Shown one piece after another: positions 41,616-50,334 of a DNA stretch of 64,000 bases; position 1 is the stretch's first letter, and every line of letters starts with the position of its first letter. A program made the position numbers and the translations under genes. Origin of the DNA: Prochloron sp965198675 (lineage in GTDB: Bacteria; Cyanobacteriota; Cyanobacteriia; Cyanobacteriales; Prochloraceae); NCBI GenBank assembly GCA_965198675.1, contig OZ240666.1:2914001-2978000 (forward strand). Direction: 5' to 3'. The notes beneath the pieces are model-generated. The model was given only the letters and a program-made list of their open reading frames with translations. It did no database searches and was not told the origin of the DNA.

Positions 41616-41951
41616 CTACGCAACAGCAAATTCCGTATCTTTCCTGCGTTCAGGTGACTTAAAACCCAAAACAATATGCTCTTTTGGGACACCAGCTTCA
41701 ACGAATTCATTAGCCACTCCAACTTCTGTTCCATCTCGTTGAACCCAGATTTTTCCCTCGATCAGATCAACGTGGATTAAACAACCATGCTGATAGTGCT
41801 TATTCTCACGCCCTAAAATCATCAGCAGGTAGCGATCAGATGACCGATCAAAGACCGTCTCAAACTTAATATCTCCATGCTTATAGGGCACTTTTGTATG
41901 ATTTGTGATAATTTCCTGAATTAGTTTGCGGTAATTATTTAATCTATCCAT
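41616..41951 (-). CDS. xisI: XisI-like protein
   Basis: XisI was named as a controlling factor for excision of the fdxN element in heterocystous Anabaena, but the family is widespread in cyanobacteria and its general role is unknown. The 111-residue protein has MDRLNNYRKLIQEIITNHTK, DRYLLMILGRENKHYQHGCL, IHVDLIEGKIWVQRDGTEVG and EFVEAGVPKEHIVLGFKSPE with the R tail, a full-length match. It overlaps the end of xisH by 13 bp, the usual arrangement. Confidence 0.9.
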   Translation of the reverse strand: MDRLNNYRKLIQEIITNHTKVPYKHGDIKFETVFDRSSDRYLLMILGRENKHYQHGCLIHVDLIEGKIWVQRDGTEVGVANEFVEAGVPKEHIVLGFKSPERRKDTEFAVA

Positions 41952-42354
41952 CGGATAATAACCTCCCGATCGGGATCAAAGACAATAATAGGCACTTTGT
42001 AATCACTGAGAAGGATTTCTCCCAGGGGTTCTGTAAAGAAATCTTTATATACTTCTTCGTGGAATGCTAGATAAAGCTTGCGTTCAGGTTCTAAGCGTTT
42101 GATTACAGAGAGATAAATAAAATATTGACCTAGGGATTTTTGAGCATCAGCAATTGAGGAGGGACCATCAAAAGTTTTAATCTCAACAGCAATCTGCTGC
42201 TCATCTTTGACCGCTAGGAGCAGTTTTTCTGCTGCTAGATCGACGTACATATCTTGCTTACCCAACGCAGGCGAAGGGGAGCATCAGTAATCAACCACCC
42301 GTCTTTTTCTAGCGCACGGCGAACTACATCGTGGTAACGATCGCGGTTAGGCAT
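41939..42354 (-). pseudogene. xisH: xisH with single-base frameshift
   Basis: From ATG at 42354 the frame reads MPNRDRYHDVVRRALEKDGW and LITDAPLRLRWV before stopping. One base over, the rest reads GKQDMYVDLAAEKLLLAVKD, IAVEIKTFDGPSSIADAQKS and LGQYFIYLSVI to VIIRWID. XisH homologues have WG in place of the break, so a lost G in the TTGGG run near 42268-42271 explains everything. XisH has a PD-(D/E)XK-like nuclease core (D...AVEIK is seen). xisI follows intact. Confidence 0.85.
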
Positions 42355-42453
42355 CTTGTGCACATCAGAACTGAGATTAACTCAATTATACAAATGATGT
42401 GGGGCGGAAATCATTAGAAATCCTGTCCTAACCATGATGGCGATCGCTATATA

Positions 42454-44061
42454 TTACTTAGATTGTACCGAATAAGCTCCCGTTTCCAAATTCACAGTAA
42501 AAATATACCAACCGCTGACTTTCGGTGTAAACTGCAATAAAGGAGGATTCCCGTGAGTAGTTAGCTGCCCGTACAGTTTTAAGTCTTCTATCCTGGAATT
42601 AGCAACATCTGGGTTCCTTCCCGCGAAATCTGTGCCGTAACCATCTAATTCGTAATCAGCAAATACCCACAACCAATCCCAATTATTGGCTGTATATTTG
42701 TATTTGTAAGTGTGATTAGCTTGCAATTCTACATCTTTGGTAAAGATACTATTACCCACTCGTTCCATATTATTAGCAGCACTAGTTGGATCCCAAGATT
42801 GGAGTGGAGCATCAAAACTGCCAACTAATTGCAGGGTATCAATGGTGGTTAAAGGCTTTAACACAACCTTGTTATCGCTCACACACTCAATGGCAAACTC
42901 ATCCTTATTTCCATCATAGGTAAATTGGTAATCTCCACTGGTTTCTATTTGAAAGAAAACATTTGGTTCATTAGGTTTACCGTGCCAACCTAAACCTACC
43001 AATTTGTTCTCTTTATCCGACTCGATCCAAGCACCAAGAGCCATGGTATCCAGAAAAAGCTCATGACTAATAGCAAAATTAGCGCTATAAATTCCTGGCT
43101 GTAATTTTAGAGTTCTTTGCCAAATATTGCCCTCACTATTTGCCATATTCCGCTTTGGATTAGTAGGGTCGAATTTGTCGTCGTCTGTATGAAAAGTCCC
43201 GAGCAGTTGGAAAGATGTTATATCATTAAAGATTGTAACTGGTTCCACACCTTCAGGAGACTTTACTTCAAATTTATATTCCTTGGGGTTCATGCGGATG
43301 GTATAATTTGCATTAGCAAATACTTGAATAGTAATGCCCGAATGCTTGCTTTGTCCCCCACTACTGCCAAAACCTGTACCCCCAACAAGAGTCCCTTTGC
43401 CGTCATTATAAGCAGCAAAACCCCAGTCTTCGTTGTGGTTAGCAGAGAAGAGAAACTGATAGACTCCATCGGCGCGAAAATCGATACCCCCGTCTGTTTT
43501 CAGCGGTACAGTCTTCTCCCACCAATCCCCATTTTTGGTCATTTCATGATTGGGACGAGTTTCGTCAAATTTCTGGAACATATCTTCCTCATCCCAGATA
43601 AAGCCATTTAGTTGTACCGATTCGATTTCAGTGAGATAAGTTGGTTGGGGCGAAATATTAAATCTAAATTCTGTGGGATTGAAAGAGATGGTATAAACAC
43701 CGTCTTGTTCAATTTTAATGATAATGTTCTGGGCTTTATTAGCGCGGTTACCCGTTACTAATTTTGGTTTTCCTTTCTTGTTTGTCTTGTAGGGATTAGC
43801 TTTAAAAGACTCAAACAAGCTATGATTAGTAGTAAAACGAAAGGCGTAGATCCCGTTCCTGTGACGACCGCCATTAGCTTTCAGCTCTACTTCTTTAGAG
43901 TATTTTTTACCATCTTTAGTCATGTCATTTTCAGGCAAAAACGGATTCCAACGACCCCGGTTGTTGTTGACGGTTCCTAATAGCTGGGCACTAGCAGTGA
44001 ATTCAGAAATTTCTGGATTGGGAAGTACGGGGATTGCTGCTCCGTAAGTTTTGTTGGTCAT
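42454..44061 (-). CDS. Protein with four tandem beta-rich (carbohydrate-binding-like) repeats
   Basis: A 535-residue protein without signal peptide, made of four ~125-130-residue units starting near residues 23, 147, 281 and 413. Each unit has a Q-L-x-G-x-F opening, a W-D-P or similar, a conserved N-M (LPENDMTKDG, RPNHEMTKNG, PKRNMANSEG, AANNMERVGN), a V-x-L strand, then G-x-Y-x-F and a closing Y-x-F/I strand. The fold looks like the E-set/CBM48-type or SusE-like beta-sandwich used to bind starch or glycogen, but I see no known family signature. It is the last gene of the nine-gene cluster, 131 bp after the epimerase-STAS gene. A cytoplasmic glycan-binding or scaffold role is inference. Confidence 0.75.
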   Translation of the reverse strand: MTNKTYGAAIPVLPNPEISEFTASAQLLGTVNNNRGRWNPFLPENDMTKDGKKYSKEVELKANGGRHRNGIYAFRFTTNHSLFESFKANPYKTNKKGKPKLVTGNRANKAQNIIIKIEQDGVYTISFNPTEFRFNISPQPTYLTEIESVQLNGFIWDEEDMFQKFDETRPNHEMTKNGDWWEKTVPLKTDGGIDFRADGVYQFLFSANHNEDWGFAAYNDGKGTLVGGTGFGSSGGQSKHSGITIQVFANANYTIRMNPKEYKFEVKSPEGVEPVTIFNDITSFQLLGTFHTDDDKFDPTNPKRNMANSEGNIWQRTLKLQPGIYSANFAISHELFLDTMALGAWIESDKENKLVGLGWHGKPNEPNVFFQIETSGDYQFTYDGNKDEFAIECVSDNKVVLKPLTTIDTLQLVGSFDAPLQSWDPTSAANNMERVGNSIFTKDVELQANHTYKYKYTANNWDWLWVFADYELDGYGTDFAGRNPDVANSRIEDLKLYGQLTTHGNPPLLQFTPKVSGWYIFTVNLETGAYSVQSK

Positions 44062-44192
44062 CTTTCTATTTTCTAACAGCTGATAAATTATTTGTTTGAA
44101 CCGCAGAGACGCAGAGGGCGCAGAGGAAGATGAGAGAAATTGATCTATCTATATCCTTCTGCGCTTATCTCTGTTTTTGGTGCGATTAACCT

Positions 44193-46355
44193 CTATTCTA
44201 CAATGATTTGGTCGTTTAATTGACTGTGATGCAGGGCTTTCTTAACCTTTGCGTTAGCACCAACAGCTTTGACGGTTATCTCACCCTGACGTTGCTTGCC
44301 TTGGATAAAGAAGGCCAAATAACGTAAAGCCTGGGAGGAAATTGATTCCAAATCATTCATGACGAAGATCAGGTTTGTTGCTTGCTGAATTTCCATGCGG
44401 TCAAACTCATCATCTAGTTCATTTAAGGCACCTTGACCTTCCAGTTTGCCACTGAAATCAATCTTAGCAGTGCCATTAGTAGCTTCCAGCAAGGCAACTT
44501 CAAAATCAATGGCAGTGGGATAAATCCGTACTTTCACCTTAGTACCAGCGGGATAGTTATCTGGTAGTTTGACAGTGAGAGCTTTGGCATCAAAATCCTT
44601 ATAGGGATGACCATCAATCCAAACTTGCTTAATGCGAATGCTATCTGGTGGCAGAATATCCGGTGCTACCCGCAGGATATTGCCGGGGAAGCCCTCTGGC
44701 TGGGGCTTGAAGTAGAAGTCCATGGGCTCCTTAATAACCAGCAAGTTAGTGTAAATTGCTGCTAAGTAGCACAGCTCAAAGGAGTGGTAGCCTGCCATGG
44801 AGTGACTGCCTTTATCCCGTTCCGTACCTAGAGCGTAGGGCAGTCCATTAGCCAAAACGTTAAAGTAGACGCCGCCAGCGTAGTGGTCGAGGAAATAGGC
44901 ATTGTAGAAGGAAGTACCTTCCCGAGCATAGCGGAGAAACTCATCCTTCAGTTCGTTCCCATAGACTCCAGCCATGATGTAGTAAGCCAGGATACCTTGC
45001 TCTTGTTGCCACCAAGCTTTGCGATCGTGCCAAGCGTATTTGTGGAATTTGCCGAACTTCTCCACCCGTTCCACCACATCATACCAACCGCCTCGCTGGC
45101 GATCGCATCCTGCATCGGCAATAACGGTACCAATTTTTTCTGCCAGTTTCTGGTATTCCTGCTTGTCCTTCAGTCCGAACATGCGGGTCAAGTTCCAGGC
45201 GATTTTCAGGTTGTGTCCTACAACTGCCCGGTTTTGCTGCCAACCCCAAGTTTGGTCTTTGGACCAGTCATCGAAAAACTTCTCTTGGACGAAGGGACTT
45301 TCATCGTAGTCGGGAAAATGCTTGACGATGGTATCGAAAGTATATTCGAGGAAATCGGCGTATTCTTCCTTACCAGTAGCCAGCCAGAGATTGATTAAAT
45401 AGGCAGGAGCGTGGTCTCCCACGGAGTTCCAATTCTTCTTCGCCTTATTCTGTCCCAAGGACTCGCTGTGGGGGCTGAAGGTAATGGGGTCGATATGGGA
45501 ATAGTAGCCCCCTTTCTCCGTATCGTCGTGGAAGTAGCGATGGAACAGTTCTACCGTTGTTTTCGCATCCTCCAAAATCCGAGGATCTCCCGTAATGCGG
45601 TAAGTTTGTACCGGACCTGCCAGAGCGTAAATCTGCTCGTAGCAAGGGATAGCATTATAGTCATCCCCAAATTCCGAGGCTAAGACTTTCTCCTCCACAT
45701 CATTTTCGTTAATATCTACGGCGTGATACCAGTAGCTAATGCCCTCGCTCTTATCTTTAAAGCGCATGTGCTGCCGCAAGTATTCAGTACCTTTCTCAGC
45801 TGCTTCCAGGTAGCTATCTTCTCCCGTGATTAAATAGGCAGAAGCAAAACCGTAGACTAGGCGGGAGATGGTATCGGTTTCTTGCCGTCCGCTTTTCTGC
45901 TTGTTCCCTTCTATAGTTAGGTTGGTGCGGTATTTGCGGTAGTTAATCTTACCACCATGATCCACACCGAACTCGGCATTGAGGTAGAAATCAGCTAATT
46001 CCTTAATCTGTTGTAACCACCAGTCTTGCTTTTCAAAGGAGTACTTGTCAGTGGTACGTCCGAGGAAAACAATGCTTTTGGCCTCAAAGGGGTTTTCGCC
46101 ATCTTCGGTTGGGCAGAAAATCCCATAGGCTAGCAGAAAGCGTCCGGGAGTGAGCATCCCCGGCAGTTGATTCGTTGCTCCCTGATACCCTTCTCCCAGG
46201 TTCCGCACTAATTCGGCGTTAGTGAGCTCCGTTAGATGGATGGTGTATTCCCGAGCGTCTGATGTTTTGACCTTGCAGGTATTTTGGTTTTTGTCATAGC
46301 TGGTGACATAACCTGCAATGAGGTCTGAGAAAGAAAAATCAATTGCGTTTGCCAT
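44193..46355 (-). CDS. AGE-family epimerase with C-terminal STAS-like domain
   Basis: A 720-residue protein. Residues 1-100 form a small beta domain (FSFSDLIAGYVTSYDKNQNT). Residues ~115-540 are an (alpha/alpha)6 barrel of the N-acylglucosamine 2-epimerase/cellobiose epimerase superfamily (SGRQETDTISRLVYGFASAY, GGYYSHIDP, GGWYDVVER, KAWWQQEQGILAYY). His and Glu/Gln residues stand at usual AGE positions (HDRKAWWQQEQ). Residues ~545-630 are a second beta domain. Residues ~635-720 look like a STAS/anti-anti-sigma fold (ATNLIFVMNDLESISSQALR, GEITVKAVGANAKVKKAL). The combination is unusual. It has normal cyanobacterial codon use and no signal peptide. Confidence 0.8.
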   Translation of the reverse strand: MANAIDFSFSDLIAGYVTSYDKNQNTCKVKTSDAREYTIHLTELTNAELVRNLGEGYQGATNQLPGMLTPGRFLLAYGIFCPTEDGENPFEAKSIVFLGRTTDKYSFEKQDWWLQQIKELADFYLNAEFGVDHGGKINYRKYRTNLTIEGNKQKSGRQETDTISRLVYGFASAYLITGEDSYLEAAEKGTEYLRQHMRFKDKSEGISYWYHAVDINENDVEEKVLASEFGDDYNAIPCYEQIYALAGPVQTYRITGDPRILEDAKTTVELFHRYFHDDTEKGGYYSHIDPITFSPHSESLGQNKAKKNWNSVGDHAPAYLINLWLATGKEEYADFLEYTFDTIVKHFPDYDESPFVQEKFFDDWSKDQTWGWQQNRAVVGHNLKIAWNLTRMFGLKDKQEYQKLAEKIGTVIADAGCDRQRGGWYDVVERVEKFGKFHKYAWHDRKAWWQQEQGILAYYIMAGVYGNELKDEFLRYAREGTSFYNAYFLDHYAGGVYFNVLANGLPYALGTERDKGSHSMAGYHSFELCYLAAIYTNLLVIKEPMDFYFKPQPEGFPGNILRVAPDILPPDSIRIKQVWIDGHPYKDFDAKALTVKLPDNYPAGTKVKVRIYPTAIDFEVALLEATNGTAKIDFSGKLEGQGALNELDDEFDRMEIQQATNLIFVMNDLESISSQALRYLAFFIQGKQRQGEITVKAVGANAKVKKALHHSQLNDQIIVE

Positions 46356-46544
46356 GTTAGTTTTTCTCCTAAAAAGGATGGTTGTATTTGTTTTAGAAGC
46401 CTCAAGCCTATTCAGACCTGACTCCCACTATTGTAGCTTACCCAAATAAATTATACAACTTATTTGGGTTAAATTTTTGTTATGCTGCTGAAACCTTTAC
46501 CCAGAGATAACTTCAAGGATTTTTGAGCTTATTACCCAACAACT

Positions 46545-47013
46545 CTAATGATTTAGGCCCACTACTACAGCAGCCATTAGGCAGTCAGTAGAACTCCGAT
46601 TGGACCAGGTATGTCGAGTTCCGTGTTGCACTACACAATCACCTTGGTGCAAGTGAATTTCCGTCCCGTCCTCCAACTGCAACCAAACCTCGCCAGAAAC
46701 AATGACTAGGTATTGCATGGTGTCGGAGCTATGGAGTCCTTTATCCTCAAACTGATGAATATCAGCCGGGGAAATGCGAACGAATAGGTCAGCGCGTCCC
46801 TCCCAAACCGGGCAATAAAGATGACACTCCTACCGTTGGGTCAGTTTGCTCTTCTGGGAGCGTGGGAATATCATCAGTAGCCCAAAGATAGGTTACTTCT
46901 AAATAAGGAAGAGACTCCACTTTCACAACGCGGGGCGGGGAACCATCACTCACTAAGACGGATGTTCCATCCCGAGTGCGACGAGTTACTATGCGACGCA
47001 CGTTTTCTTTCAT
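46545..47013 (-). pseudogene. Cupin-domain gene with a frameshift
   Basis: The N-terminal frame reads MKENVRRIVTRRTRDGTSVL, VSDGSPPRVVKVESLPYLEV and TYLWATDDIP, the usual N-terminus of small cupins. Near 46815-46830 the frame changes by one. The second frame then reads WEGRADLFVRISPADIHQFE, GLHSSDTMQYLVIVSGEVWL, LEDGTEIHLHQGDCVVQHGT and RHTWSNRSS, the double-stranded beta-helix with its metal motifs. Together they give a normal ~155-residue cupin. One indel, real or a sequencing error, breaks it. Confidence 0.8.
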
Positions 47014-47118
47014 TCCTTGTCTCCTTAGTGCAGCATTATTGGGCTGAAATTTAGGCGTTGCATCTCTTTGCGCCTTTGCGTCTTTGCGCGAGACTCGATC
47101 ATCTTTTGACGCTGGAAT

Positions 47119-48144
47119 TTAACCTAAAGCTTCAGTGATTTTGGTATCCTTACCCATCCCTTGCATCCACCCAGGATAGAGAGAAACAGGTGCGGTTATT
47201 TCATCGAGACTGGTTATATCTTCTGGAGTGAGATTCACCTCAACAGCCTGCAAATTGTCTTCTAATTGACTCATTTTATTAGCTCCAATGATGATAGAGG
47301 TGATGAAAGGCTTAGTGAGAATCCAAGAGAGGGCAATTTGGGGGATGGAAACCTGATGTTTAGCGGCGATCGCCTTCAATCGCTCCACCACAGTGTAACC
47401 TTGTTCCAGATTAATTGGCGGAAACTGAAACTTGTTTCGCCGTGCATCTTTCGGTGCAGGATTGTCTTTGGTATACTTCCCAGTCAAGAAACCACTTGCT
47501 AAAGGACTCCAGGCGAGAATTCCCAATCCTTGGTCTTGGGCAAAAGGTACGATTTCATGTTCTAAATCCCTACCCAACAGGGAATAGTACATTTGGGCGC
47601 TAATAAAAGCAGTGTACCCTAACTTTTCCTGAATGCCAATGGCTTTAGCCCCTTTCCAAGCCGGCAAATTGCAAAAGCCAACATAGCGCACGTAACCTAA
47701 CCGCACCACATCTTCCAACGCTCGCAAGGTTTCTTCGTATGGTGTTAAAGGGTCGGCAATATGAATCTGATAAAGGTCGATGTAATCCGTACCTAAACGC
47801 TTCAGGCTTCCTTGAACCGAGGCAATAATATGTCGAGAGGATAAGCCAGACTGGATTAGGTTTTCACCACTACGCAAACCGCACTTCGTAGCAATAATAA
47901 CATCTTCTCGCTTTTTTGACAACGCCTTGCCTAAAATAATTTCTGACTGTCCGTCAGTATAAGCATCAGCAGTATCAAATAAGTTCACCCCTGCATCCAA
48001 AACCTTTGCTACCATTTCATTAGCTTGATTCTGTCCGATGCGATTGGTGACACCAGGAACCAATTGGCCTTCTCCGAAGGTCATGGCTCCAAAAGAGAGT
48101 CTGGAAACCACTAAGCCGGAATTTCCTAGTTGGGTATATTTCAT
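47119..48144 (-). CDS. Aldo/keto reductase
   Basis: A 341-residue NADPH-dependent (beta/alpha)8 barrel reductase. LSFGAMTFGEG is at the N-terminus; FDTADAYTDGQSEIILGKAL contains the catalytic Asp and Tyr, and VIIATKCGLRSGENL the Lys. The substrate-side RHIIASVQGSLKRLGTDYID and LYQIH motifs give the His. VEVNLTPEDITSLDEIT lies near the C-terminus. Closest by eye to AKR11/YajO-like enzymes. It is in the cluster, 106 bp after the muconolactone-isomerase-like gene and just upstream of the cupin. Substrate unknown. Confidence 0.92.
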   Translation of the reverse strand: MKYTQLGNSGLVVSRLSFGAMTFGEGQLVPGVTNRIGQNQANEMVAKVLDAGVNLFDTADAYTDGQSEIILGKALSKKREDVIIATKCGLRSGENLIQSGLSSRHIIASVQGSLKRLGTDYIDLYQIHIADPLTPYEETLRALEDVVRLGYVRYVGFCNLPAWKGAKAIGIQEKLGYTAFISAQMYYSLLGRDLEHEIVPFAQDQGLGILAWSPLASGFLTGKYTKDNPAPKDARRNKFQFPPINLEQGYTVVERLKAIAAKHQVSIPQIALSWILTKPFITSIIIGANKMSQLEDNLQAVEVNLTPEDITSLDEITAPVSLYPGWMQGMGKDTKITEALG

Positions 48145-48249
48145 AATGTGCCTTTTCTGATTTAACCATTAACCTAACCTGCTTTGTTCCTACTCCCCTT
48201 ATTAAGACAGGGCCGTTAAAGGGGAGTCGTAGTCAGGTTCAGTAATTGA

Positions 48250-48561
48250 TTACACCTTGAAATGCTTCCTCACGTCTTCACCAAAGCTCTCATAGTCCCT
48301 TAAAGGCCAAACTACTTCAAACTCCAGATATTCCCGCATTGGTAAGCGTCCCATAGCTGTCCTGTCTAACTCATCGATAGACTCCACATCAATAATGCCG
48401 ATAATCCGCTTTTGGGCAGCAACTTTATCTAGTTGAGCTTTTACGGTACCTGATTCATCTAGAGCCTGGGCATTATCCATTTCCTGGGCTTCTAAGTCCC
48501 AAAGCTCGTCAAAGGTCAACCTTCCTTCAATGTTCCAGCCCATTTGAACGTAAAACAGCAT
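48250..48561 (-). CDS. Muconolactone delta-isomerase-like protein
   Basis: A 103-residue protein of the MIase/dimeric alpha-beta barrel fold: MLFYVQMGWNIEGRLTFDEL, EAQEMDNAQALDESGTV, AAQKRIIGIIDVESIDELDR and LPMREYLEFEVVWPLRDYES. The family occurs both in aromatic degradation and in natural-product clusters, where it may cyclise or isomerise intermediates. It is a full-length match. It lies 73 bp after the SnoaL-ankyrin gene. The next cluster gene (EthD type) has the same fold class. Confidence 0.85.
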   Translation of the reverse strand: MLFYVQMGWNIEGRLTFDELWDLEAQEMDNAQALDESGTVKAQLDKVAAQKRIIGIIDVESIDELDRTAMGRLPMREYLEFEVVWPLRDYESFGEDVRKHFKV

Positions 48562-48633
48562 AATTGCAAATCTCCTGATTCAAGCTAATTTGCCTGCCTA
48601 TACTCAGTGTTCGAGTCGAAGTTAAATCAATAC

Positions 48634-50091
48634 CTAAGCAGTCTCCAGTTTTGACCGGATCAGTTTGACGACCTCGTGTTCCGGACCCAAGACTTCTGTG
48701 GCAATATCCAATGGAGTTTTGCCGTCGTGTCCTTTCAAATCTAATCTGGCACCAGCGTTAACCAGTATCTCAGCACATTCGGCATACCCATGCCAGAGAG
48801 CATCATGGAGGGGTGTATAACCGTTAATTGCTCCCTGAATATCAATGTCAATATCAGGGTGTTCAATCAGGATTTTCAAAATCTCAGGATTGCCATTGTA
48901 AGTTGCTTTGTGAATAGGGGCTCCTTTAAAAACCCAGTCTTCCACTCGCACCTTTGCACCTGCCTTCAGAAGCTCACTTACAATCTCTGTATGATTATCA
49001 CGAGCAGCAACGATAAGCGGCGTGTGACCATCTAGAAAAGAATTGACGTGAGGATATACCGTATTTACATCCGCACCTTCGCCCATTAGTTGCTTGACCT
49101 TTTCTAGATTGCCCTGATTTGTTGCCGCCATTACGGTTTGCGACTCAATAATTTTCTGAGCGGATGCTCTACCAGCATCAATTGCTTCTTTGATGATGAC
49201 GAATTTCTCTTTTTCTTCCCCTTGATTGACGTTCAGTTCAAAGTTAACGTGATCGTCAAGGGTGAAACCATAATGGGTGTCAAAATTCAGATTGGCCCCC
49301 CGTTCAATCAGTAGCTTGACAATCTCTGGCCACTTATACCAGAGGGCATCCATAATGGCGCTATGGCCCATTGTGGGTGTTACGGCATCAATAAATGCAC
49401 CTGCATCTAGTAGCAGCTTAATGATTTCTAAATTCCCTCCCTGACAAGCCTTGTGTAGAGGGGTTGCACCAGTTTTGCTATCGGCAGTTAGAATATCTGC
49501 GCCAGCATCCACTAGCAGTTGGGTCATCTCCAAGTTGCCATGACAGGCTGCACTCATCAAGACCGTCAGCCCATTTTCGGGGTTGCGGGAGTTGACATCA
49601 GCACCTTGCTGGAGAAGGCTTTTGGCTGCCTCAAGGTCGTCATTTTCAACCGCTTCGATCAGGCGCGAGGGCAAATCTCCCCGAAATGCCGCAATGATGG
49701 GGGATGGATCGCAGTAGGATTTCCACTTCACAATCTTGCCTCTTGAGACCTGCATCCAAGTGGCAAAGGTGATGTCAAAAGTGAGTCCAGTGGCTTTGAC
49801 TGTTGTAATGTCATGCACTGTGCCAAATGCCTTATCTCCCTGAACGACTAAATCAACAGGCTTGAACAGCTTGACCTCTGCAACCCCATCGCGGGTTTGA
49901 AAGGATTGAGTTACTTCAGCAATGCCATGGGATGTGCCAATCCAGGGAATGATATCGCTAACCCCTTCAACTGGCTGGATGTTTATCCACTCGATATGGT
50001 CCGCCAGACAACTCATGGCAGTTTCATTATCAGCTCTCTCAAGCGCATCAAACCATTTTTGAGCGACTTTCTGTGTTTCTTTTTGACTCAT
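48634..50091 (-). CDS. SnoaL-like domain fused to ankyrin repeats
   Basis: A 485-residue protein. The start at 50091 (MSQKETQKVAQKWFDAL) has GGAG 6-9 bases upstream. Residues 1-130 are an NTF2/SnoaL-like domain (ADHIEWINIQPVEGVSDIIP, GTVHDITTVKATGLTFDITF, WKSYCDPSPIIAAF). Residues ~145-480 hold about nine ankyrin repeats in two blocks (LTVLMSAACHGNLEMTQLLV, TPLHKACQGGNLEIIKLLLD, TPLIVAARDNHTEIVSELLK, TPLHDALWHGYAECAEILVN), separated by a variable insert (about 290-325). SnoaL domains are often cyclases or isomerases, and ankyrins mediate protein binding, so this may tether the enzyme to cluster partners. That is inference. Confidence 0.88.
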   Translation of the reverse strand: MSQKETQKVAQKWFDALERADNETAMSCLADHIEWINIQPVEGVSDIIPWIGTSHGIAEVTQSFQTRDGVAEVKLFKPVDLVVQGDKAFGTVHDITTVKATGLTFDITFATWMQVSRGKIVKWKSYCDPSPIIAAFRGDLPSRLIEAVENDDLEAAKSLLQQGADVNSRNPENGLTVLMSAACHGNLEMTQLLVDAGADILTADSKTGATPLHKACQGGNLEIIKLLLDAGAFIDAVTPTMGHSAIMDALWYKWPEIVKLLIERGANLNFDTHYGFTLDDHVNFELNVNQGEEKEKFVIIKEAIDAGRASAQKIIESQTVMAATNQGNLEKVKQLMGEGADVNTVYPHVNSFLDGHTPLIVAARDNHTEIVSELLKAGAKVRVEDWVFKGAPIHKATYNGNPEILKILIEHPDIDIDIQGAINGYTPLHDALWHGYAECAEILVNAGARLDLKGHDGKTPLDIATEVLGPEHEVVKLIRSKLETA

Positions 50092-50174
50092 TTTTGACTC
50101 CACTAATAGATGGCTAATATCAGGAATTAAGAACTATTGATGAATAATGAACAAGCTCCTATTTCGAGCAGTTT

Positions 50175-50306
50175 TCAATTTTTGACTGTAGAGGCGCACC
50201 CGCCATCAGAGACTTCTGCTCTGCTTTTTGTGTCAGCAACGAATAGGACTTTCCTACTCCAAAGGAGGCGGAGGTCGAAAATCTCTCTAGATGGTTGTTC
50301 AGGCAT
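50175..50306 (-). CDS. Possible 43-residue small protein
   Basis: ATG at 50306 with AGAGGTA seven bases upstream opens MPEQPSREIFDLRLLWSRKV and ends ...GGCASTVKN. It lies in the gap between the EthD and SnoaL-ankyrin genes, in the direction of the operon. No family is recognised, and the downstream DNA partly resembles the 5' end of the EthD gene (shared GAGCTTGTTCAT and CATCAAT). It could therefore be chance coding in a duplicated leader. Weak call. Confidence 0.25.
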   Translation of the reverse strand: MPEQPSREIFDLRLLWSRKVLFVADTKSRAEVSDGGCASTVKN

Positions 50307-50334
50307 ATTTTTACCTCTGTTGACTAAAAAATTG

